DNA from: Candidatus Auribacterota bacterium | Lineage (GTDB): Bacteria > Auribacterota > JAFGBW01 | Length of the DNA stretch: 11,009 nt | Assembly: GCA_016932965.1 (NCBI GenBank) | Contig: JAFGBW010000281.1 | Span: 1 to 11,009 of the forward strand | Direction: 5' to 3' | Shown here: positions 1-7,010 of the stretch, piece by piece | How positions within the stretch are numbered: position 1 is the first letter of the stretch | Layout: the number at the start of each line of letters is the position of its first letter | The notes under the pieces: generated by a model | The model's input: only the letters and a program-made list of their open reading frames with translations | The model's database searches: none | Told to the model about the DNA's origin: nothing | Program-made: the position numbers and the translations under genes

Positions 1-414
1 GCCGTGGCTTCCTGGATGGGCATTCGACTGGCAGAAATAGAAGTCGACCATCGCCCCAGACGATTCGGGGATTCAAAATACGGAATTTCAAGGACATTCA
101 GGGTGATCTTGGATCTCATCACCATCAAATTTCTTCTTTCCTTTTCAACCAATCCAAACCGTATTTTTGGTTTCACAGGAATGATGTTCCTTATTTCCGG
201 AGCGATCTTCTTCCTGGTCGTCGCCTTTGAAAAAATGTTCATGGGCATTTCAGGAAATCGGCCTCTCCTCACCATTTCCATGATGCTGATCCTGTCCGGT
301 CTGCAGTTTATCTGCTTCGGACTGCTGGCTGAACTACAGATCCGTTCCTATCATGAAACAACCAAAAAAGCCATTTACGCTATCAAAAAAATATCAGAAA
401 AGAATACAACCTGA
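1..414 (+). CDS. GT2 polyprenyl-phosphate glycosyltransferase, C-terminal part (5' truncated)
   Basis: The reading frame is open from base 1 and ends at TGA 412-414, so only the last 137 codons of a longer gene are present; the GTG at base 4 is not a credible start. The fragment begins in the end of a GT2 catalytic domain: the motif HRPRRFGDSKYG matches the conserved R-x-x-G-x-SKY segment of the DPM1/GtrB/ArnC-like group. Two hydrophobic segments follow (about residues 58-78 and 88-110), then a basic cytoplasmic tail with ELQIRSYHET, also typical of this group. Known members transfer a sugar from a nucleotide donor to polyprenyl phosphate at the cytoplasmic membrane. The sugar cannot be read from this fragment, but the mannose-6-phosphate isomerase and the GT-C transferase downstream make mannose a reasonable guess. 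The DxD catalytic residues lie upstream of the window. Confidence 0.88.
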   Translation, partial: AVASWMGIRLAEIEVDHRPRRFGDSKYGISRTFRVILDLITIKFLLSFSTNPNRIFGFTGMMFLISGAIFFLVVAFEKMFMGISGNRPLLTISMMLILSGLQFICFGLLAELQIRSYHETTKKAIYAIKKISEKNTT

Positions 415-436
415 TTATAAATATAAGAGCCTGATT

Positions 437-444
437 AGGGGAGG
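437..444 (+). promoter_or_regulatory. Strong Shine-Dalgarno site for the coiled-coil gene
   Basis: AGGGGAGG lies 9 nt before the ATG at 454, in the 39-nt gap after the GT2 stop codon. It is the clearest ribosome-binding site in the first operon and fixes the start of the coiled-coil protein. Confidence 0.75.
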
Positions 445-453
445 GACATCACT

Positions 454-1248
454 ATGCGATACTTTTTTTTATTCATGATCCTCATATTTAACGTAGGGAT
501 GACGTTTTTGGGGATCAAAAACCTGTCCACGCGCGATGAGTATGAAACCGAAATTCAAAAACTGAATACCCGGATCAAAGAACAATCCACAGCCCTGGAG
601 AAGGGGGAAAAACAAGTCCAGGAAATCAGGAAAAAAATTGAGGAAATCAATCAGGTCAAAGAAAAAATGCAGGAAGAACTGAAAAAAAAGAAAAAGGAAG
701 CGGAGGATCTTGCCAAAGAATTGGTCTCAGAAAAACAGAAACGCAAGGAACTTGAGAAAAAATTATTGAATGCAGAGAAAGAAGTGGCACGGCTGAAGGT
801 GGAAGTACAGCGAGAAAAAGAAGAAAAGACCAAACTCCAGGAAAGGCTTGAAAGAATGGCCAATCGTCTGGAAAAATCGGAATCCGATAAGGGTTCCTTG
901 TTATCCAGACTCAACACGGTCATGAGGGAGCGGGATACTGTCAAAAACAAACTGGACAAAATGGATGCAGCCTCTCCCAAATTCACCCTCGCTGAAATCA
1001 CGGTCTCCGAGAAGAAACAATATGCCGGGATCATTCTGAACGTGAATGAAAAGTATAATTTTTGCATTGTCAGTATCGGAAAAAACGAAGGGATCGTTCC
1101 CGGCATTGAACTGATTGTTCACCGTGGATCCTCATTAATAGGAAAAATCATCATCGAACGGGTCTTTGATAGAATGTCCTCCGCGAAAATTCTTTCCACC
1201 TCCGCGCAGGAAACCATCCGCGTCGAAGACAGTGTCCGGAAATTTTAA
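454..1248 (+). CDS. Membrane-anchored coiled-coil protein with MreC-like C-terminal domain
   Basis: The 264-residue protein has three visible parts. Residues 3-22 form one hydrophobic segment, an uncleaved N-terminal anchor or signal anchor. Residues about 28-172 are almost entirely charged Lys/Glu/Arg heptad-like sequence with no Pro or Gly breaks until Gly147, a long coiled coil. Residues about 176-264 form a compact beta-rich domain with IVSIGKNEGIVPGIELIVHR and IGKIIIERVF, the pattern seen in MreC-like beta domains (repeated 'G-x-x-x-G-(I/V)' turns). The layout of anchor, coiled coil and beta domain is that of MreC, but no rod-shape genes (mreB, mreD, rodA) are adjacent. The ATG start has a strong SD. 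It sits between two glycan genes and 2 nt before the isomerase gene, so it is cotranscribed. A scaffold, length-control or export role in envelope glycan assembly is only inferred. The A-rich coding sequence is a consequence of the Lys/Glu content. Confidence 0.8.
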   Translation: MRYFFLFMILIFNVGMTFLGIKNLSTRDEYETEIQKLNTRIKEQSTALEKGEKQVQEIRKKIEEINQVKEKMQEELKKKKKEAEDLAKELVSEKQKRKELEKKLLNAEKEVARLKVEVQREKEEKTKLQERLERMANRLEKSESDKGSLLSRLNTVMRERDTVKNKLDKMDAASPKFTLAEITVSEKKQYAGIILNVNEKYNFCIVSIGKNEGIVPGIELIVHRGSSLIGKIIIERVFDRMSSAKILSTSAQETIRVEDSVRKF

Positions 1249-1250
1249 CC

Positions 1251-2390
1251 GTGCTTGATCTGCAATATCCCATCCCCTTTTTACCCAATATCCGGAATGA
1301 AAAGAAAGCAGCCACAAGGGGCTATATCTGGGGCAAACCCGTCCCTCAATCCCTCATTCTGCAGATGATGGGTCTCGTCGTCCAGAAATCAGGTCAAATC
1401 CGGATCGAACATGATCAAATTAACAAACTGGGCATCACGGAAACCGACCTCATTGCTGAACGCTGGATCGTTTCCGATGACCGCGAATATCCTTCTTGCG
1501 TACCAATGCCGGATGGCAGATCAATCCCTTTTTTTGAAATATTAAAAGAAAAAGGTGAAGCCATTTTGGGAAAATATCACTGGGAGGAAAAAGGCCCTTT
1601 TTTATCAACCATCATGAAGCTGATTGATACTCATTCCGACTATCAAAGAGGATCCCTTTCCGCCCAGGTCCATCCAAAAAAAGGATACCCGTTACGTCCC
1701 CCCAAAACAGAGATGTGGAAGGGTAAAGGGCAGATTTACATCGGATGGAATAAAGACATGACAGAAGAAAAAATCAGGGAAGCTGTGGAAAACGGAACGC
1801 TTGAAAAATGCATGAATTCGGTGCAATTGGATGGAAATAATCTGGTTTTGGTTTCAGGGGGGGTGATTCATGCTATCCGTTACGGAACATTTATATCAGA
1901 GTGGTCCAAAGCTCCGGATAAAGAAGACTTGAAAAAAGGTCATATCAAGGAGGCCACACTTTCTCTTTATGACCGGACAGACGGAAAAACTCCGCGTCCC
2001 CAGAAAGAAGACATCAAAGGAGTCATGGATGTCTTAAAACACGCCCGTACTTTTAATAAAACGCGAAACTATTTATGTCATTCCAGAGAAATGATAAACG
2101 ATGGAAAAGGGAATACCCTTTCCATCCTTTTTAAAACACCGGATATCATAGTTGAAGAACTCCGGATTTCCAAATCCTTTGAATCTTCTGTTGAAAAAAG
2201 GGGCCTTCCTATTTTTGTCGAAAAAGGGGTGATAGAAGTACGGCAAGGTAAAAAAATACTGGATCGCCTGCAGCAAGGAGAGGAAAGATTCTTTCCGCAT
2301 TCCATGAAAAAATTCATGCTGGTTTCGAAAGGGGATACGCCTGCCCTGATTCAAAGATGGTATGCGCCATTAAAAAATGAAGATTTTTAA
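1251..2390 (+). CDS. manA: Class I mannose-6-phosphate isomerase
   Basis: This 379-residue protein interconverts fructose-6-phosphate and mannose-6-phosphate in the cytoplasm, the entry to GDP-mannose. Zinc ligands of the type I phosphomannose isomerase family can be placed: Gln139 and His141 in LSAQVHPKKGYP, Glu154 in KTEMW, and His207 in SGGVIHAIRYG. The family signatures AERWIVSD (about 69-76) and YDRTDGKTPRP (about 240-250) are also present, and the remaining C-terminal cupin half (280-379) is complete. It is somewhat longer than the roughly 300-320-residue short bacterial form. The usual PAGT-HA loop reads SGGVIHA, a mild departure. The start is GTG at 1251, 2 nt after the previous stop, with only a weak GGA upstream, which suggests translational coupling. 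Neighbouring glycosyltransferase genes fit a role in supplying mannose to a glycan. Confidence 0.88.
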   Translation: MLDLQYPIPFLPNIRNEKKAATRGYIWGKPVPQSLILQMMGLVVQKSGQIRIEHDQINKLGITETDLIAERWIVSDDREYPSCVPMPDGRSIPFFEILKEKGEAILGKYHWEEKGPFLSTIMKLIDTHSDYQRGSLSAQVHPKKGYPLRPPKTEMWKGKGQIYIGWNKDMTEEKIREAVENGTLEKCMNSVQLDGNNLVLVSGGVIHAIRYGTFISEWSKAPDKEDLKKGHIKEATLSLYDRTDGKTPRPQKEDIKGVMDVLKHARTFNKTRNYLCHSREMINDGKGNTLSILFKTPDIIVEELRISKSFESSVEKRGLPIFVEKGVIEVRQGKKILDRLQQGEERFFPHSMKKFMLVSKGDTPALIQRWYAPLKNEDF

Positions 2391-2391
2391 G

Positions 2392-2436
2392 ATGATGACC
2401 TTTCTCAAGACACTCACGATGCCTGAAACCCCATGA
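2392..2436 (+). other. Possible 14-codon coupling ORF before the GT-C gene
   Basis: ATG at 2392, one base after the manA stop, opens a frame encoding MMTFLKTLTMPETP and ends with TGA at 2434-2436. This TGA overlaps the ATG (2433) of the glycosyltransferase as ATGA. The glycosyltransferase start has no recognisable SD, so translation of the short ORF could deliver ribosomes to it. This rests on layout alone; short ORFs of this size are common by chance. Confidence 0.25.
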
Positions 2437-3974
2437 CCCTGTTCACGCTCAGACCGCTTTTATCGCTTAAAAAATGGATCGATTCCATCAAACCTGTCCA
2501 TGTCTGGATAGGCTTTATTGTTGGCAGTGCCATCCTGTTTTTAAGGCAATATTTATATTGCCGGTCGCTCTGGGTTGATGAAGCTAATCTGGCCAATAAC
2601 ATCGTCAGCCGTTCTTTCTCAGGGCTTTTGAATCCGCTTGATTGCAATCAGGCGGCTCCAATCGGGTTTTTATTTCTTTCCAAATTGTTTACTCTCATCT
2701 TCGGAACCAGTGAATACACCTTGAGACTATCCCCCCTATTGGCTGCTTTCTTCTCCGTCTTTTTATTTTATATCATGACCCAATCCTTTCTGACACCCTG
2801 GATGAGAATCGTGGCCGTTTCATTGATCGCAGTGAATTCGCAATTGATCCGTTATGCCAATGAATTCAAACAATATTCTTTCGATGTGCTTGCCACGGTT
2901 ATCATTTATATCCTGGCTGACCTTCATTTAAGGGACCGCATAAGAACCTGGCAATTTGCCCTGTCCGGAGCCATCCTCATATGGTTTTCTCACCCCAGTG
3001 TCTTTGTCCTTACCGGCATCGGCACCTGCCTGATGATCTCTTCCCTCATGAAAAAAGAATGGGGACGCTTTAACAAATTATGCATTGGTATCGGCTCATG
3101 GCTCGTCAGCTTAACCTTGCTTTATATGCTATCCCTGAAAGGAATCCGTGATACCCCTTACTTTCAAAACCCTGGACTCTGGAAAAACGGTTTCATTCCG
3201 TTCCCCTGGCACAGCTTGAATGATCTGGCTTGGATAAATAATACATTCATGATGCTCCTTAAGATGTGTATAAAGGAACTCAAAGAGCCTTCCTTTTATG
3301 GACGATTGATCCATATCGTGATGACCGGTGCTTTTTTCGCAGGCTGCATCGGCCTTTTGATTACAGACAGACCCAAACTATGTCTGCTGCTTTCTCCTTT
3401 GCTGGTCGCCTTGTTGGCTTCTGTGCTGCGGTTATATCCGTTTTTTTACCGTTTGATTCTCTTTCTGCTGCCGGTCACTCTTATTATCATGGTATCCGGT
3501 CTGCATTTCCTCATCATGAAATACAAAATGATTCCGCTTGTGATAAAAATAGCGGTCTGGATTCTGGTTATCTATTTGCCGTTTAAGGAACAATGGGCGG
3601 CTTTTCGTGCTCCCAGCGAATGCGAAGAAATCCGACCCGTGATGGAAAAAATACATGATCAATGGCAAAAAGAAGACTTGATTTACGTCTATTATGCATC
3701 TGAATCCTCTTTTGAATATTACCTGCCGCGTTTTCGCTTCCCTTCCCGAAACATCATCCAGGGGACGCGGTCCAGAGAAAACCCGGATCACTATATCCGG
3801 GAGATAGAAAAATTAAAAGGGCATCCCAGAGTCTGGCTGATTTTTTCCCATGATTACCGGGGCAAACAAGGCAGCGAAAGAAAACTCATTATAAAAACCA
3901 TGAAAGAGTGGGGGACTCCTCTGGATGAATTCAAAGTCATTGGAGCCTGTTATTATCTTTTTGACCTGACTTGA
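2433..3974 (+). CDS. Multi-spanning GT-C glycosyltransferase (GT39/ArnT-like family)
   Basis: The 513-residue protein starts with a short cytoplasmic N-terminus, then a first membrane segment (about 24-40) followed by SLWVDEANLA. The Asp49-Glu50 pair in the first outer loop is the conserved acidic motif of PMT/ArnT-like enzymes. QAAPIGFLFLSKL (73-85), TLRLSPLL (96-103) and RYANEFKQYSFDVL (140-153) are further signatures of the 'glycosyltransferase family 39' group. About ten more hydrophobic segments run to residue 385, and a soluble domain of about 125 residues (386-513) follows, probably periplasmic. Relatives transfer a sugar from a polyprenyl-phosphate carrier to protein, lipid or glycan acceptors. 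The GT2 and isomerase genes upstream could supply polyprenyl-phosphate-mannose; donor and acceptor are inferred. Upstream in frame is a TGA at 2424, so ATG 2433 is the earliest ATG start, although it lacks an SD. The 3' end overlaps the opposite-strand TolC-like gene by 38 bp. Confidence 0.85.
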   Translation: MTLFTLRPLLSLKKWIDSIKPVHVWIGFIVGSAILFLRQYLYCRSLWVDEANLANNIVSRSFSGLLNPLDCNQAAPIGFLFLSKLFTLIFGTSEYTLRLSPLLAAFFSVFLFYIMTQSFLTPWMRIVAVSLIAVNSQLIRYANEFKQYSFDVLATVIIYILADLHLRDRIRTWQFALSGAILIWFSHPSVFVLTGIGTCLMISSLMKKEWGRFNKLCIGIGSWLVSLTLLYMLSLKGIRDTPYFQNPGLWKNGFIPFPWHSLNDLAWINNTFMMLLKMCIKELKEPSFYGRLIHIVMTGAFFAGCIGLLITDRPKLCLLLSPLLVALLASVLRLYPFFYRLILFLLPVTLIIMVSGLHFLIMKYKMIPLVIKIAVWILVIYLPFKEQWAAFRAPSECEEIRPVMEKIHDQWQKEDLIYVYYASESSFEYYLPRFRFPSRNIIQGTRSRENPDHYIREIEKLKGHPRVWLIFSHDYRGKQGSERKLIIKTMKEWGTPLDEFKVIGACYYLFDLT

Positions 3975-5715
3975 AAAAATTCATTATTCCGGAAAAAAAT
4001 CCTTTTCCCTGATCTTTCTCTTCCTGTTCCTGTACAGGGTCGCTGTACACAGTCTTTTTCCATAGAAAAAACTGTTTTTCTTCTTTTCGTTTATATTTTA
4101 AATCCTCATAAGGCTGTTCCGGATAATAAGAATCATGATCATGCGGATTGAAAATTCGAGACCACCAATTGTCCGGGCCTTCCTTTTTCTCTAAAAACAT
4201 GACAAAATAGTCGTGTCCTGCTGTTCCGTCTAACGGATTGTAATAACCGGGTTTACCTATGGCTTTATTGAGCTCTGCTACTGAAGAGCAGTAAGAGGAG
4301 ATCCCTTTCTTATAATTGGTTTTTGCTTCAAATAATGAGATCGCTTCCTTGAGATAATCATTTAAGGAAATTTCACTTTTCCCAAGGCGGATTTTCTGGA
4401 ATTTCAGCCTGTTTTCCTGCAAATTTTCCTTTTCTGAGTAAAGTTCCACCTGTTCATATTTACGGAGTGTTTCAATCAAATTTTTTCCTATTTCAAAAAT
4501 GGCAGCCTTTTTGACTTTTTCGCTGTCTTCAATCGCTTTATAATATTTGATCAAGGCTTCAAGCTTGGAGGAATTGAATTTATTGTTCAGGATATGAAAC
4601 TTGATGTTGTAACTTGAAAATTGAGTAGAAGTAGTCTGACCTGCGGATGGCACGGAATCCTGATCGATAAACTGTGTTTCCACGGAATTCCGCCCCAAAG
4701 GAAAGGACCCCGTGACTCCCACGTAATATTCATTCTGATAATCCAACGGTTCACTGATAAAATTCTCCGCCCTTCTCCCATAATAACCGTCTAAAAGAAT
4801 CTGGAGCCGGCTTTCGGCTTTAGCAATATCTTTATTGTATTGATTGACTTTTTCGAGGAGTCTGTTAAGCCTGATATCAGGCCGGTTAATGATCGCCTCC
4901 GGAATGCGGACTTCCGGATCAAACTCAATGAGGGCACATGATTCACCTGTTTCGAGATCCAGGGGCGTGTCCGAATAATCATCCAGAATCTGTCTCATTG
5001 AAAGCTCAGCCAAATCGAGATCATTTTTAGCCTCCCTTATTTTCTGGTCTACTTCTTTAGCGAGGATTTTAGCCTCTAACCAATCCATATCCCTGGCCAT
5101 GCCTCTCTCAACTTCCCTTTTTGCCACGCGTTTCGTTTCCTCAGCAAGAGGTTTGAGCTTTTCCACGGCCGATTTTCTGATTTTTGCCTCACCCCAGATG
5201 TAATAGGCTTTTTCTGTTTCTGTCAGTACTTCCATGAGTATCTGGTCGTGTTTGAGACGGGCTACTTCAAGATTCAGCCCGGCCTGTTTAAACTGTTTGA
5301 CGATCCGTCCGCTTCCCCATAAGGGGTACTGCATTTCCAGCTTGTATCCCTTGCCACGAAAATCTTCTCCGGTAGTGGTCCCGTCAATCTGTTCGAATTT
5401 TCCATCCACTTTCGGAAACAATTCGCGTTTCGAATTTTTATAATTTTCCAGGGCTAATTTATACTCCTGTTTGGCTATATTCAATTTTCCGCTGCGTTCC
5501 ACGGCCAATTTCAGGCAATCCACTAGCGAAAGGGTCTGAGCGGCTGAAAATTCATGTAAGGGCGTAATGCCTGAACGGATCTGCTTTGCCATTTCATTCG
5601 TCAGGACCGAACGCAATGAAAGAACCCCGTTCTCGTTAACTTCATCGGCAAAAAGGCGTGTCGGGCAGAAAAAACAGCTGATCAGCAGAGAAAACAATAT
5701 GAACCCGTATTTCAT
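3937..5715 (-). CDS. TolC-family outer-membrane channel protein with C-terminal extension
   Basis: The 592-residue protein has a signal peptide (about 1-23, cut near LFA-DE). Two OEP-type repeats follow. The first has SLVDCLKLAVERSGKLNIAK (63-82), a beta strand near LEMQYPLW, and long helices (about 145-245). The second runs from INRPDIRLNRLLEKV (276-290) through YVGVTGSFPLG to the helices at 380-487. INRPDIR is close to the N-RPD motif of TolC family members. Such proteins form trimeric channels for efflux or type I secretion with an inner-membrane pump and an adaptor, neither of which is in the window. Residues about 488-592 are an unusual tail rich in Trp, Tyr, His and charged residues, beyond the usual 420-480-residue length. 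The ATG at 5715 has a GAGGGGG SD 4 nt upstream (5720-5726, - strand). The partner glycan operon converges on it, but no shared function can be claimed. Confidence 0.87.
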   Translation of the reverse strand: MKYGFILFSLLISCFFCPTRLFADEVNENGVLSLRSVLTNEMAKQIRSGITPLHEFSAAQTLSLVDCLKLAVERSGKLNIAKQEYKLALENYKNSKRELFPKVDGKFEQIDGTTTGEDFRGKGYKLEMQYPLWGSGRIVKQFKQAGLNLEVARLKHDQILMEVLTETEKAYYIWGEAKIRKSAVEKLKPLAEETKRVAKREVERGMARDMDWLEAKILAKEVDQKIREAKNDLDLAELSMRQILDDYSDTPLDLETGESCALIEFDPEVRIPEAIINRPDIRLNRLLEKVNQYNKDIAKAESRLQILLDGYYGRRAENFISEPLDYQNEYYVGVTGSFPLGRNSVETQFIDQDSVPSAGQTTSTQFSSYNIKFHILNNKFNSSKLEALIKYYKAIEDSEKVKKAAIFEIGKNLIETLRKYEQVELYSEKENLQENRLKFQKIRLGKSEISLNDYLKEAISLFEAKTNYKKGISSYCSSVAELNKAIGKPGYYNPLDGTAGHDYFVMFLEKKEGPDNWWSRIFNPHDHDSYYPEQPYEDLKYKRKEEKQFFLWKKTVYSDPVQEQEEKDQGKGFFSGIMNFFKSGQKDNNRLQ

Positions 5716-5902
5716 TGAACCCCCTCGTTGGATTGAAAAGGCTGTTTTTTAGGTTTTTTATTAAAAAGCTTAATGTATCATCGCCGCCATGATCATTCAT
5801 TTTTTTGTCACGAAACAAATAAAAAAGAAGAACCTTTAAACAGCATCAATAAGATTGACAGGATTAAGTTATAAAAATTCACCTGTGACGAAATAAAATT
5901 TT

Positions 5903-5918
5903 GATGAACCTGTTCATC
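5903..5918. repeat. Short palindrome GATGAACCTGTTCATC
   Basis: GATGAAC and GTTCATC are perfect 7-nt complements separated by CT. It could be a small hairpin or a dyad protein-binding site upstream of the TolC-like gene (its start is 188 nt away on the - strand). No T-run follows on either strand, so it is not an obvious intrinsic terminator. Confidence 0.6.
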
Positions 5919-5930
5919 CTTTCTCAATAC

Positions 5931-5981
5931 GCTTTTCATGTTAAAAAATAACAATCTATAATAATATAAAGCATGAAAAGC
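5931..5981. repeat. Perfect 10-bp inverted repeat with AT-rich loop
   Basis: GCTTTTCATG (5931-5940) and CATGAAAAGC (5972-5981) are exact reverse complements around a 31-nt AT-rich loop. It lies 52 nt beyond the NIF3 stop codon in the direction of transcription. It could form a transcript 3'-end hairpin, but there is no U-run after it on the - strand. A decayed mobile repeat is the alternative. Confidence 0.65.
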
Positions 5982-6033
5982 TTTCAATATAAAAGGGGAT
6001 AATTTTTTTATGAGAGAGCCTTTTTGCTCTTCC

Positions 6034-6789
6034 TCAATAATAATTATAAACCGGAAGAAAAACACAGGGAATGTTGAATTTATCTGTGATGATTTTCCCG
6101 AGATTTTTTACGCCAAACTGTTCGGAAACAGCATGACCGACGCTCATGAAATTCATTCCAGCTTCGCGGCACCATTCCTGGGTCGGCTCCTCCGTTTCTC
6201 CTGTTAAAAATAAATCCGCTCTATTTAAATGTGCCTCATAAAGATCCCCTGCTGCTCCGCCGCTGACAATGGCGACTTTTTTGATTTGAGAGGAACCAAA
6301 AGCAAATCCGGCGTGAACCTGGCCGAATATTTTTTGAATTTTCTTTGATAGAACTGAGAAGGAAAGCGGCTGTTCCAGGGATCCTATTATTCCTATCTCC
6401 ATGCCGTGATGTTCAGCAAAGGGTTTTTGATTTCTCAAATTCAGTTTGTTCGCAATAGAAGCGTTGTTCCCGATTAAAGGATGGGCATCCAAAGGTAAAT
6501 GATAGGCCATCAGACTCAACTGATTCCGGAATAAAAATTGAACCCTTTTCCCCTGAACTCCGACAAGAGGCAACGGGTTTTTTTCCCAGAAGAGTCCGTG
6601 ATGAACCAGGACAGCCTGGGCGTTAATTTTTTTTGCTTTTCTAAAAAGCTCTAGAGAAGCGCTCACACCGAGAGCGATTTTTTTTATACTCTGACCGCCG
6701 TCCACCTGGAGTCCGTTGGGACAGTAGTCTTTGAACTTATTGATTTCCAGATACGTATTTAAAAAATCAGCCAGTTGTTTTGGTTTCAT
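6034..6789 (-). CDS. NIF3/YbgI-family dinuclear metal-binding protein
   Basis: The 251-residue protein belongs to the NIF3-like family, which assembles as hexameric toroids with a dinuclear metal site; the physiological substrate is not settled, and the 'GTP cyclohydrolase 1 type 2' name is inherited from a few members. N-terminal PNGLQVDG is conserved. Metal ligands can be placed at His63 and His64 (VHHGLFW), Asp101 (HLPLDAH), His219 and Glu223 (GHAVSEQFG). AIVSGGAAGDL (about 173-183) and FLTGETEEP are also family segments. The length is that of the short bacterial form without the inserted PII-like domain. I chose ATG 6789 because the family usually begins with MK-x-x-x-L; a GTG at 6801 would add four residues, and GTGAG there could serve as a weak SD for 6789. 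It is not linked to a recognisable pathway here. Confidence 0.88.
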   Translation of the reverse strand: MKPKQLADFLNTYLEINKFKDYCPNGLQVDGGQSIKKIALGVSASLELFRKAKKINAQAVLVHHGLFWEKNPLPLVGVQGKRVQFLFRNQLSLMAYHLPLDAHPLIGNNASIANKLNLRNQKPFAEHHGMEIGIIGSLEQPLSFSVLSKKIQKIFGQVHAGFAFGSSQIKKVAIVSGGAAGDLYEAHLNRADLFLTGETEEPTQEWCREAGMNFMSVGHAVSEQFGVKNLGKIITDKFNIPCVFLPVYNYY

Positions 6790-6833
6790 TTTATGGCTCA
6801 CTTAATATATTTTAAATCAGTTAAATATTGTTA

Positions 6834-6998
6834 TTTCATCACGAAGGACACGAAAAGCACGAAGAATAAGAGTTATGAATGATGAGTCGCAACTTTTGAG
6901 CTGCCATGATATTTTCAACAATCCAATTCAAACGATAAAACTCACAACTCAATATTTTCTTCTGATTCCATTCGTGCTTCGTGTCCTTCATAATGAAA
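6834..6998. repeat. Long imperfect palindromic intergenic element
   Basis: The left arm 6834-6863 and the reverse complement of the right arm 6971-6998 share TTTCAT, then 3 variable bases, GAAGGACACGA, and AGCACGAA, with one 2-nt insertion in the left arm (26 of 28 aligned bases equal). Inside, GAGTTATGA (6870-6878) pairs with TCACAACTC (6942-6950) with one mismatch, so the fold-back continues inward. The left arm also shows three 9-nt units from 6840: CACGAAGGA, CACGAAAAG, CACGAAGAA. The element lies between the release-factor-like gene and the NIF3 gene. No transposase or ORF is inside. Confidence 0.75.
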
Positions 6999-7010
6999 AT
7001 TATTTTTAAG

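Larger units (their letters stand above)
5716..6033. other. 318-bp AT-rich gap with inverted repeats between NIF3 and TolC-like genes
   Basis: No convincing gene lies here. Contents: the SD of the TolC-like gene (5720-5726), a T-rich stretch (5745-5765), the degenerate opposed motifs GATTGACAGGATTAA (+ sense, about 5853-5867) and its rough inverse around 5903-5922, a short palindrome at 5903-5918, and a 10-bp inverted repeat at 5931-5981. The promoter of the TolC-like gene should lie here, reading leftward, but no good pair of -35/-10 boxes was found. Confidence 0.5.

Noticed and set aside
651-1106. Long antisense ORF (151 aa) over the coiled-coil gene
   Set aside because: Its Ser/Phe-rich composition is the mirror of Lys/Glu codons on the + strand; it has no SD and no family features.
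3991-4008. GGAAAA / TTTTCC hairpin after the GT-C stop as an intrinsic terminator
   Set aside because: Only a 6-bp AT-rich stem with no GC-rich part and no following T-run; it lies in TolC-like coding sequence, so chance is the simpler reading.
4587-4982. Two short ORFs (64 and 63 aa) in another frame of the TolC-like gene
   Set aside because: Shadow frames of a well-supported gene with no SD or domain.
5808-6065. 85-codon - strand ORF in the NIF3-TolC gap
   Set aside because: Phe/Ile/Leu/Lys-rich translation of AT-rich DNA, covers the inverted repeats and overlaps the NIF3 3' end; no SD at its start and no recognisable domain.
6840-6866. CACGAAG-type 9-nt units as a CRISPR array
   Set aside because: The units are contiguous with no spacers, far too short for CRISPR repeats, and no cas genes are present.
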